Positions 55,019 to 64,000 of a DNA stretch of 64,000 nucleotides are shown here, piece by piece. The translations under genes were made by a program, and so were the position numbers. How positions within the stretch are numbered: position 1 is the stretch's first letter; each line of letters starts with the position of its first letter. Under the pieces are notes generated by a model, which had not been told where the DNA came from, did not search any database, and worked only from the letters and a program-made list of their open reading frames with translations. The DNA comes from Eustoma russellianum (Eukaryota; Streptophyta; Magnoliopsida; Gentianales; Gentianaceae): NCBI GenBank assembly GCA_036186865.1, contig AP025040.1, forward strand, positions 40,361,693-40,425,692, in the 5' to 3' direction.

Positions 55019-56537
55019 GAGATAACACTCCAACAAATAAACTAGGATATCAAAAAATAGTTCGAAAATTAATCTACTTGTCTCATATTATGCCTGATAT
55101 TTGCTATGCAGTGAGTTATGTATCACAGTTTATGCACTGTCCTACTAATGAACATCTCCAAGCTGCATTTAGAATCCTCATGTATATAAAGAATGCACCA
55201 GGACATGACTATACTTCAAGAAAAGCTTAGATCGAGGCATCCTGATTTACATGGACGCAGACTGGGCTAGATGCAAAACTGATCTGCGATCAACAACTGG
55301 TTATGGAACATTCTTATGGGGTGCATCGGGCAGACAGGGTGGGGAGGGTAAATCAATGGCAATGTTGGGTAATAGAGAGGTATCGGTAAGAGGGGTGGGA
55401 TTAGCAAAGGGAAAACAGGTTTCATGAAGAACAACATAATGACTAATGTGGAAGGGATGAGTGGCGAGTTTATATGTTCTATATCCTTTGTGACTAGTGA
55501 GGTAACCCATAAAGACGCAGCGGAGGGCACGAGAAGAAAATTTATGGGTAGGAGTAACATTGGTGGCATAACATTCAAAACCAAAAACACGCAAATGAGA
55601 ATATGGTTTGAGGCGATAGTATAAAGTTCAAAAGGGCTTTTATTGGAGAGTAAAGGAGAAGGTAAGCAGTTGATGAGGTGAACCGCGGTTTGAACACTTT
55701 CTCTCCAAAATTGAATGGGTGTGTGGCTTTGGAAGAGGATGGAACAGGCAATAGAAAGAATGTGGTGATGCTTAAGCTCGACAACACCATTCTGTTAGCA
55801 GGAGGGTGTATACACAAATGTTTTGGAACTCAATACTATGTTGTAACAAGAATGAGTGTGGTCACTGGTCCTTTATGACCAGTGAGGTAACCCATAAAGA
55901 TGCAACGGAGGGCATGAGAAGCAAATTTATGGGTAGGGTAACATTGGTGGCATAACATTCACAACAAAAAACACGCAAATGAGAATATGGTTTGAGGTGA
56001 TAGTAGAAAGTTCAAAAGGGCTTTTATTGGAGAGCAAAGGAGAAGGTAAGCAGTTGATGAGGTAAACCGCGGTTTGAACACTTTCTCTCCAAAATTAAAT
56101 GGGTGTGTGGCTTTGGAAGAGGATGGAACGGGCAACAGAAAGAATGTGGTGATTCTACGCTCGACAACACCATTCTGTTGAGGGAGGGTGTAAACACAAG
56201 TCTTTTGGACCTCAATACTATGTTGTAACAAGAATGAGATAAGTGGAAAAAGTTTAGTACCGTTATCAACACGACTAGCTTTAGTTGAAGCATTAAATTG
56301 TATAAATGTAAAATTGATGAATTTTTCTAGTATCAATGGTGTTTCGGATTTGCACTGCATGAGAAAAATCCACGTACATCATGTGTAATCATGTACAATA
56401 GTAAAAAATCTGGCACCGGAATGAGTAAAAGCCGACCTACTACATTGACATAGGCATCACTGTTACCACGAATATGCATGGCAGACAAGGCACTAGCGAA
56501 CTGTTAAAGCTGCACAGGACCAAAAGACTGCAAAGGA

Positions 56538-57512
56538 TTATGAACACTCTCTTTTATGGGCTGTGTGGCATCGGTTGAATTGGACACTGGTTTGGGGGGA
56601 TGCCTGCGACCTCGGGTCTGAGGGTTCGGCTGAGGTTTGACATTTCCTTTGAGCTGGCAGCAATCCTAGTATGTCCTCTTTTGTCGTAGAAGGTGCAATG
56701 TAATTTAAGTGTATGACATTTGCTGATTGTATGACCTGCTCGGCTGCAATGTTTGCATATTTTTCTTTTGAAAACTTAGTGAAAACGGGCTTACCAAAGA
56801 CTGTAACAACGATAGAGAAAGTGTCTTGCGATTCGGAGGCCAAACTGCATTGGTTTCCTCTTATATGACAAGCTAGTGAGCTTGTCGTACATTGGGCAAA
56901 GGCGACATCATAAGAATGTTGGAATGAACGATCTTGAAGGTCTCGTTCAGGCCCATGAGAAATTGCATGAGGAGATCTTTCTCCTTTTGATCATTGTGTT
57001 CTTTTCTCGATTGCAAGACACATAGATATAATATGTGTCAAGCTCAGCCCAAAGACCTTTATGTTCGGTGTAATAGGCGGCAACTGTCATGTTATTCTGA
57101 CTCATGGTGGCAGTCGAATTTTGTATTTGAAAGATTGCAAGAGCTTTCTTCTGAGAAAATTGGTCACGCAAATCTTTCCAGATTTGTTGAGCAGTTGTGC
57201 CGTGAACCACTCCTTCTGTGATGTCTAGTTCGACTAAGTGAGTGATCCATGAAAGAATCATGCTATTGCATTGATTCCACATGGCAAAGTTGGCGTCGGA
57301 ATCTGAGGGATACCTTATGGTACCATCGATAAAACCAAGTTCATTTTTGTTGTTAGCACGTGAATCATTGCCTTGCACCATGACTGGTAATTCATGCCAT
57401 TCAATTTGGTAGGGACCACCATGTGTCCTGGTTGATTCGAACGATGAACAAAATATAGATTTGATGAATCCATAGATGTTGTTGATTGGGATGTTGCTTC
57501 ATGGGAGCTCAT
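56538..57512 (-). pseudogene. Copia gag (minus strand), unit 2
   Basis: The ATG at 57,512 opens MSSHEATSQSTTSMDSSNLYF. It keeps the conserved NKNELGFIDGTIRYP segment lost in unit 1, in a second frame (57,381-56,947), then WNQCNSMILSWITHLVELDITEGVVHGTTAQQIWKDLRDQF. A knuckle remnant follows in the 56,843-56,538 frame, where the unit 1 CKHC has become YANIAAEQ through a shift. Confidence 0.82.
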
Positions 57513-57609
57513 TGTCGTCGAAAATAGGTGTTATGGAGATGCTGAGTAGTCGGCTGCTACAGGAAGAAGAAGATTATAGTGAGGCACCAAGATTGATGAT
57601 TTGATACCA

Positions 57610-57820
57610 TGTAAAAGTTGCAAGAATAAGATAATTTGGGAAAACTGCTTGTGTATTCACAATTTGATAACCGGCCATAAATAGCCAAATACAAACTTCA
57701 AACTTCCTAGAATCTCTCCAAACTACTAGAGGATGAAACTAATCACAATATACAATGATAATTACAAAAATTTAATTAAGCTAATCAACTACAAGATATT
57801 TACAAAATATTATCTTAACA
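57610..57820 (-). repeat. 5' LTR of the minus-strand copia fragment, unit 2
   Basis: 211 bp, nearly identical to 44,733-44,943 with only a few substitutions seen (for example AGATTT versus AAATTT near the middle). Confidence 0.9.
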
Positions 57821-58240
57821 CGACTGGAAAAGTTCTTTTCCCCAGCTACTTTTGATTATGAATAAAAGCCTTAATGATCTTGTGATTTTCCATACCGTGT
57901 AACTGCTACTAAAATCATATATTTACCTGCTTTGTTAGTGGGTATTGTTGACTACTTTTAGTGAAGGTTTTTGTTCAAAAAATCTAAACTTGGATAATAT
58001 CGCAAGAACAATATCCGACTAGGACATCAGAGGAACTCGTCTCTTTTGGTAATCTTTTTTTAGTTGCTTCACCAATATTCTTTCACTTCGTTGATCAACT
58101 TGTCGCTTATCAACAAATCCCCCGATGAAATGTTTGAATTTGGTTGATATAAGCCACCTAACCAGAAACTTTCTACACATTCCCAACAAACAATATCGTA
58201 CACAAAACAAAACTTGTGCGATTTCTCCTATGTCTCTCCT

Positions 58241-58248
58241 TATAAATA
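58241..58248 (+). promoter_or_regulatory. TATA box of PELPK-like gene 2
   Basis: TATAAATA, 96 bases before the ATG at 58,344, same as copy 1. Confidence 0.82.
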
Positions 58249-58343
58249 CATTTCCTACTTATACATTCTTCTTGATCACCTCTTGTGCTTGCTTAACTAT
58301 TAGACGAGATACATCAACCATTTATATATCTTCCTTCTCAAAT

Positions 58344-58712
58344 ATGGCTTCATCTTCAAACGCAAATACTTTTGTGCTTGCGGTTTTTCTTCTAGCACTA
58401 TCATATTCTAGCATCCTTCATAGCGCCGGGGCGGCTCGAAACCTTTTACAAATGCCTCAAATTCCTGCAATACCCACCATACCGTCACTTCCTCAGCCGG
58501 CGTTCCCGAAAATACCGGCCACCTTGCCACCATTGCCGACGTTGCCGACCATTCCGTCTCTTCCGAAGCCCACATTGCCAAGCACACAACTTCCACCATT
58601 GCCCACCTTGCCAACCGTTCCTCAGACAAAACTCCCTCCATTCCCCACCATGCCAACAATTCCTGCTGCGATTCCGGCCATCCCTAAATTGGCACCACCT
58701 CATTCCAAATGA
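58344..58712 (+). CDS. PELPK-type secreted proline-rich protein, copy 2
   Basis: Intact 122-codon gene, offset by 12,774 bases from copy 1 and differing by one nucleotide seen in the coding region, which changes Phe4 to Ser in the signal peptide. The leader from the TATA box to the ATG, the 3' untranslated region and the AATAAA are the same. The upstream region is 103 bp shorter than in copy 1 beginning about 440 bp before the ATG. With such identity both copies should give the same wall protein, so the expected effect of the duplication is dosage unless silencing intervenes. Proline-rich repeats PPLPTLPTIP, PPLPTLPTVP and PPFPTMPTIP are conserved. Confidence 0.9.
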   Translation: MASSSNANTFVLAVFLLALSYSSILHSAGAARNLLQMPQIPAIPTIPSLPQPAFPKIPATLPPLPTLPTIPSLPKPTLPSTQLPPLPTLPTVPQTKLPPFPTMPTIPAAIPAIPKLAPPHSK

Positions 58713-58928
58713 GTATTTTTGCATGCTTATGGATGGTGCTCATCTGGGTTGAGTATGATCTGTTGAGCAATGGAGTTTGCTTCTCGTGCTTGCTGTCACA
58801 CATTTATGAGTTATGTTAATTATCCAGAAAGATTGTCTGAATTTCTTTGTTTACTACCTAGGCATTTTATGTGTGAGTTTCTTGTATTACCCTGTGAGAA
58901 CTTGTGTACCGTGTGTTTCCCTTAATGA

Positions 58929-58934
58929 AATAAA
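58929..58934 (+). promoter_or_regulatory. Polyadenylation signal of PELPK-like gene 2
   Basis: AATAAA 217 bases after the stop codon, identical context to copy 1. Confidence 0.75.
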
Positions 58935-58998
58935 ACTTACAATTATTTTCTTGTTGTAAGAACCATTAATTCGATCGAGATTATCTTAATGCTGATAT

Positions 58999-60085
58999 TG
59001 TTAGCGTAAATCAGATTATGTACGGTGTGTGAAATTTTGTGTCCATGTGTCCATGTAAACAGAAACAGAATAACAATGCAAACCGAGGCGAGTCCAGGAC
59101 TATGTCTTTAAGACGAATTGCTCCGGTACATTGTGCCAAAACCGGATGTAGCAAACGTCTCACAGGATACAACGGATATCAGTTCATACGAGCGGCACAA
59201 AAACATAAGAACTCTACGAACCTGTCAAGTGTTCGGACTTCTTGTAATGAACGTATGCAGTGTAGTAATGTAGCAATCAGTACGCAAGAATGCAGCACCA
59301 GGCACATAATGCAGAGGAAATTCAACAGGAGAAGGGAAGAAAATTTTTTTCGGTGCTCCACAGAAGCAGAGCACTGCCTCTATTTATAGAGAGAAATCTT
59401 GGAGGTTACGGCAACCCATGACCGCCACAAACCCACGACCCGTCACTGATCAGCCAGTAACCCACATCACCACGATCACCAACTAACTCACGACTGTTAG
59501 GATCAGTTTAATCTGAGCCGTTAGATCATATGATTAAATCATAACCATAGAATCAGATAAATTATTTTTTCCTGAAAAATTTCAAATAAAAATTTTCCAA
59601 AAAGATAAGAACCGGGCGAGCCTCAAGCCGAGCCAAGCCGAGCCGAGCCAGCCAGACGTGTGTGCGGCGACTGCGCAAGCGCATGTGTGGCAGCCATCTG
59701 CGTCTTCCCTCCGGTCAAAAATTCTCTTACTCTTAGGACACATCTAAAGTGCCTCTCCTAACACTATATTTGATGGCATTTTCCTTCACTTGGCCAATGT
59801 GGTATATTTGAAAAAAGATGACGTGTCTTCTTCTCATGAAGCCACATCACCAAATTTTCAATTTACAAACAATTTTTACTCCTACTTTGAGCAATTATTT
59901 CTCATTCACCCGGTATCAAAATTGAGTGATTCAAAAGCCTAAATCATAAACTCATTACGTAGATAATTTAGGATTAATTATTTTCCATTTTTGATTAAGG
60001 GACACTAATCATAATTAAGCTCAAAGTATGTTGCTCACCAACTTTGGACAAACCCAATTCCATATTACAAAATTTTCCTCCAACA
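58999..60085 (-). repeat. LTR (1,087 bp) of a minus-strand copia remnant, unit 2
   Basis: Same length and ends as 46,225-47,311, nearly identical sequence, with the minus-strand TATAAATA at 59,381-59,388. Confidence 0.86.
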
Positions 60086-61951
60086 ATCCCTCACAAAAAT
60101 GAAAATTAAAGCAAAAGCAGATGAAGACTCTAACGAGAAGTCAGACAAGAAAATGTTGCATCAGATGAGGTTGCTTCTGCCTTTGAACCTTTTGTAGTGA
60201 TGTACCATCGGATTCACGCGGCTAAGTAGTGACTTGATGTCTTAAACTAGTTAGCCTTTGATATGAACCTAGACAACAATACTCACACAACATTTCCTTT
60301 AACACCTTTTTGGTTCTCATGGTTGTGTTTGTTTTGGCCATGAACAACCTGGTTTCAGAAAGTGTTTTAGAGATTTCTTGCCTTATTGAATCTCATAGAA
60401 ACGGCCCCACTTCACACTTACATAGGTGATTCCTATCAGGAGCATTTGTCATACCCCACTTGATGTATCAAGATATAGGACATCATTAAAAGCTTTAGCT
60501 TACCCTAAATATTTTTACAGACATCACTTTTATGTAACGGAATAAGTAAGTGCTAAACTAAAACTTCATAACTTAGTTGACCCATTGAATCAAGATTCTG
60601 GGATCTCCAGTCAACACGGTTCGGTTACCATTAAAAAGATTCATGTGTAGTAGGCTTAAGTCTCATTCTGTTTGTCAATTTTTACATCGTGATCTCTAGG
60701 CAAGCCTTTTGTAAGCGTATCCGCAAGATTCTCCTTTGATTTTATGTAATCAATGGAAATCACGCCATTATCGATCAATTGCTTATTGGTATTATGTCTC
60801 CGACGTATATGTCATGATTTACCATTGTAGATGATGCTTTGCGCTCGTCGTATCATAGACGGACTATCACAGTGTATACTGATAGGAGCGATTGGCTTAG
60901 GCTAACATGGAACATATTCTTGGAAATTGTGAAGCCATTCAACCTCTTACTCAGCTTTATCTAGTGCTACAAACTCGGCTTCCATAGTGGACCGAGCTAT
61001 GCACGTTTGCTTTATGGACTTCCATGACACAGCAGCACCACCAACAATGGATAGGTATCCACTTATGGACTTAGGCTCCTTGCTATCTGATATCCAATTT
61101 GCATCACAGTATCCTTCTAAAACTGCTGGATATCTTGTATATTGTAATCCAAGGTTCATTGTGTATTTCAGGTACCTCATCACTCTATTTAGAGCTTTCC
61201 AGTGATCTTCACTTGGATTACTGGTAAACCTGCTTAATTTGTTTACTGAACAAGCTAAGTCTGGTCTTGTACAGTCCGTTATGTATATCAAACTTCCAAT
61301 TACCTGTGAGTACTTCAATTGAGCTACTAGTTCACCTCGGTTCTTTCATAAGTGTACACTTAAGTCTAGTGGGTTCTTTATTGGTTTTGTATCAAACATA
61401 TTGAATCGTTTGAGAACAGATTCAATTTAATGAGTTTGTGACATAAAAAGGCCTTCAATTACTCGAAAACTTTTAATCCTTAGAATAACATTGGCAACCC
61501 CCATGTCTTTCGTATCAAAATTTTGTGTTAACATCTTCTTGGTATTCAAGATGATGTCACGAGTACTGCCCATGATCACCATGTCGTCTACATATAGACA
61601 TACTAACACCTAGGCGTCTAGTGTGTTTTTGATGTACACACACTTGTCACACTCGCTGATCCTGAAACCATTTAACAACATTGCCTCATCAAACTTCAAA
61701 TGCCACCGTTTGGGTGCTTTTTTAAGTCCGTACAAAGACTTGACAAGTTTACACACCTTTTTCTCTTGCCCTGGTACAACAAACCCATCAGGTTGCTTCA
61801 TATAAATTTCTTCTTCTAACTCACCGTTTAGGAAAGCAGTCTTCACATCCATTTGATGGATTTCTTAGTCATAGACTACAGCGATAGCAACTAGCATCCT
61901 TATTGAAATGATCCTAGTTACCGGTGATTAGGTATCAAAAAAGTCAAAACC
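60086..61951 (-). pseudogene. Copia RT and RNase H remnant (minus strand), unit 2
   Basis: Counterpart of 47,312-49,178. RNase H at 61,318-60,947 and RT at 61,852-61,427 with one extra stop: a TAG at about 61,610-61,612 between KNTLDA and MLVCLYVDDMV, where unit 1 has Tyr. The stop before MDVKTAF in unit 1 (TAA) reads CAA (Gln) here, so unit 1 gained that stop after duplication. Confidence 0.88.
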
Positions 61952-63133
61952 GGGTGAGTCGGCTCAAAGGAACTGCAATCGTTGAGAATCCTTCAAAAAA
62001 CATCCTATAGTAGCCTGCTAGGCCTAGGAAGCTTCTGACTTCTGTTACGTTCGTAGGTCTTGGTCATTTAGTGATGGCTTCCACCTTCTTAGAGTCCACC
62101 GAAATTCCATACCCTGAAATCACGTGACTGAGAAAGGTCACACTCCTTAGCCAAAATTCACACTTACTAAATTTGGCATACAACTTCTGCTGTCTTAAAA
62201 TCTCCAACACTACTCTCAAATGCTCTGCATGGGACTGCTCATTAGGAGAGTATACCAAAATATCATCAATGAACACCACCACAAACGGATCTAGCCGCTC
62301 TCGGAACACGGTGTTCATTAAATCCATAAAAGCTGCTGGTCATTAGTCAATCCAAAAGGTATCACCAAAAACTCATAATGCCCGTATCGAGTACGGAAAG
62401 ATGTTTTAGGAACATCCCCTGCTTTCACAAGCAACTGATGGTATCCCATACGAAGATCGATTTTTGAAAACCATATGGCACCCTTCAACTGATCAAATAA
62501 ATCCTCAATCCTTGGCAGTGGGTACTTATTCTTGATGGTTATCTTGTTCAGCTCTCTGTAATCTATGCATAATCTCAATCTGCCATCCTTCTTCTTGACA
62601 AATAAAACAGGGGCTCCCCAGGGTGATACACTGGGACGGATCAGCTTCTTGTCTAGCAACTCCTGTAATTGCCCCTTTAACTCCTTAAGTTCAGCTGGGG
62701 TCATCCTGTTAGGTGCCTTAGATATAGGCTTGGCTCCTGGGATCAAGTTGATTTCGAACTCCACTTCTCTTGATGGGGGTACTCTAGGCAAATCATCTGG
62801 AAATACGTCTTTGAATTCATTGATCACCGGAATCTGATCAATGGAGGGAATCTCCTGCTTAACATCCATAGCACAGACCATAAATCCCTATCCTCCCTTT
62901 TGCAAAGCCTTAATAGCTTTAACCGCAGTCAAATAAATTTCCTTGGGGATCTTTGTCAGCTTAAAATTTCCTTGAACCGTCACTTCATTAATCTCGAGAT
63001 CCTTAACGGTCACTTGTTTAAGTCTGCAGTCAATCCTGGCTTGATACTTAGTCAACCAATCCATGCTAAATATCACATCAAAATCACGCATCGCAATGGG
63101 AACCAATGTGGCAGGAAACACTTTCTCATCCAC
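61952..63133 (-). pseudogene. Ty3-gypsy protease-RT fragment (minus strand), unit 2
   Basis: Counterpart of 49,179-50,360 with a handful of substitutions (for example PPSREVEF and SPWGAPVLF, the more usual gypsy residues, where unit 1 has PTSREVEF and SSWGAPVLF). Its right end is joined to unit 3 exactly as the unit 1 copy is joined to unit 2. Confidence 0.9.
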
Positions 63134-64000
63134 TATACATGAAACTCATTCTCATGTAGGCCAAGCAATATGCTCAAACAATGGAATAGCAACGAAATGA
63201 TTGAATATAAATGATACTGTATATTCCAAGGAAAATGACACTTCATGTCCATTCTATAGCTCTTGTGTTTACTGTAAAGTATTACTTCTCAATTGTCACT
63301 ACGAATCCATTACTTAGTTATTTCGTCATATTTTTAACAAAATTGATGGTTGGTGTTTGCTTAATAATAAAAATTGTAGAAATAAGTTCAGCTGAGATGT
63401 GCCGAGCTGAACTGAAAAAGGCAGACCTGGACGAAGGTGTCCCGAGCTGAAATAAAGAAGGCAGACCTGGACAAAGGTATGCCTAGCTAAACTGAAGGAG
63501 GCGGACCTGGACGAGGTGTGCCGAGCTAAACTAAGTCAACCTAGACAAAAACAAGAATGATGCCAAAGAAGAATGAAGTTAGTCAGCTGAGTTGTCCTCA
63601 ACAGGAACGCAGGACTGAGGTGATGAAGAAAAGGAAGATGAACTGAGCTAAAGAAGACCAGATATGCGGAAGAAGAACGAAGTAAAAAAGTGCTGAGCTG
63701 AAGTGACGAGGCGAAGCCCAATCAAGGCAGCAACGTAACAGGTTGAGCTGTTATACTCAGGCGTAATAGAGCTGCATTGGTAACTAGCCGTTACCACAGT
63801 CGTTGTAATTAATAGTAGACTGACAGTGACCATTTTTCAATTCAAAAAGTAGCCTTTAAGAGTAGATTTCCATACCTGTAAAAGGGACACAACTTTGTAA
63901 ATTATTTTTAACTTGAATAAAAGTTTAGTTCCTTCAATCTCGACATGGCATCAGAGCTCCTCTGATTCAAAAATACATGCGAATTCATACTCTGTTTTCT
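63134..64000. repeat. Start of unit 3 of the tandem array
   Basis: 867 bp that match the start of unit 2 with only a handful of differences. It runs off the window inside the gag leader, with a primer-binding site TGGCATCAGAGC at 63,946-63,957. At least one further unit must therefore begin here; whether it is complete cannot be seen. Confidence 0.95.

Larger units (their letters stand above)
50361..55320 (+). mobile_element. Plus-strand copia fragment, unit 2
   Basis: Counterpart of 26,991-31,872 plus 41,723-41,855, uninterrupted. Primer-binding site TGGCATCAGAGC at 51,173-51,184. The AAGAA at 55,189-55,193 within TATATAAAGAATGCACC is the empty target of the Sirevirus-like element. Fused at about 55,320 to the minus-strand copia fragment, as in unit 1. 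Compared with unit 1 a 23 bp stretch covering much of the RT YVDD motif is missing near 54,770. Confidence 0.9.
55321..57820 (-). mobile_element. Minus-strand copia fragment with 5' LTR, unit 2
   Basis: Counterpart of 41,856-44,943. 5' LTR at 57,610-57,820 (211 bp), primer-binding site TGGTATCAA at 57,601-57,609 and continuing left. It carries the internal 375-385 bp duplication (55,496 and 55,871). A 622 bp block present in unit 1 (GAG-pre-integrase and integrase start) is missing at about 56,427, so this copy jumps from the integrase C-part to the region near the knuckle. Confidence 0.88.
50361..63133. repeat. Unit 2 of the tandem array
   Basis: 12,773 bp full repeat with the same order as unit 1 but without the Sirevirus-like insertion. 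From about 58,000 rightwards it is nearly identical to unit 1 (one base difference in the whole PELPK-like CDS), while its left half differs from unit 1 at several percent of positions by eye. Confidence 0.95.

Overview
The window looks like a repeat-rich, AT-rich nuclear segment of a flowering plant, most likely a eudicot. The signs are plant L1-type LINEs with a zinc-knuckle ORF1 and a terminal RNase H, several Ty1-copia elements including a Sirevirus-like one, a Ty3-gypsy fragment, an Au-like SINE, foldback MITEs with 10-11 bp target duplications, an intronless secreted leucine-rich-repeat gene, and two copies of a PELPK-type proline-rich cell-wall gene with plant TATA boxes and AATAAA signals. 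Nothing bacterial or organellar is visible. Only three protein genes look intact: the LRR gene at 14.5-16.4 kb (minus strand) and the two PELPK-like genes at 45.6 and 58.3 kb (plus strand). Almost everything else that codes is decayed retrotransposon.

Layout. 1-6.2 kb: a decayed LINE on the minus strand. 6.2-10.1 kb: no gene, but primer-binding-site-like motifs and a cluster of CGATCGAT palindromes at 9.2-9.6 kb. 10.1-11.8 kb: a second LINE of the same clade on the plus strand, cut off inside ORF2. 11.8-14.5 kb: no gene, long AT/TG microsatellites and a duplicated tRNA-like segment. 14.5-16.4 kb: the LRR gene. 16.65-16.83 kb: a MITE with an 11 bp target duplication. 19.07-19.24 kb: a SINE. 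19.30-21.05 kb: a MITE with a 10 bp target duplication, itself split by a 1.54 kb solo LTR with its own 5 bp target duplication. 21.3-26.9 kb: a complete but dead copia element on the minus strand.

From 26,991 to the window end lies a tandem array with a 12,773 bp period, two full units plus the start of a third. Each unit holds, in order: a plus-strand copia fragment, a minus-strand copia fragment with its 5' LTR, the PELPK-like gene, a 1,087 bp LTR with a minus-strand copia remnant, and a minus-strand gypsy fragment whose broken end joins the next unit. Unit 1 additionally carries a 9,850 bp Sirevirus-like element (31,873-41,722) with both LTRs and a perfect AAGAA target duplication; unit 2 holds the matching empty site at 55,189-55,193.

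The most unusual structure is in the Sirevirus-like element. Its LTRs carry an array of perfect palindromes around TCGATCGATCGA alternating with GAGAGA/TCTCTC hairpins, 0.3-0.5 kb upstream of the TATA box, and similar palindromes recur between pol and the third ORF. Palindrome arms differ between repeats but stay self-complementary. The second point of interest is the PELPK-like gene, duplicated together with its flanking transposon pieces; the LTR just downstream has a TATA box pointing antisense into it. Identity percentages and divergence statements here were judged by eye, not computed.
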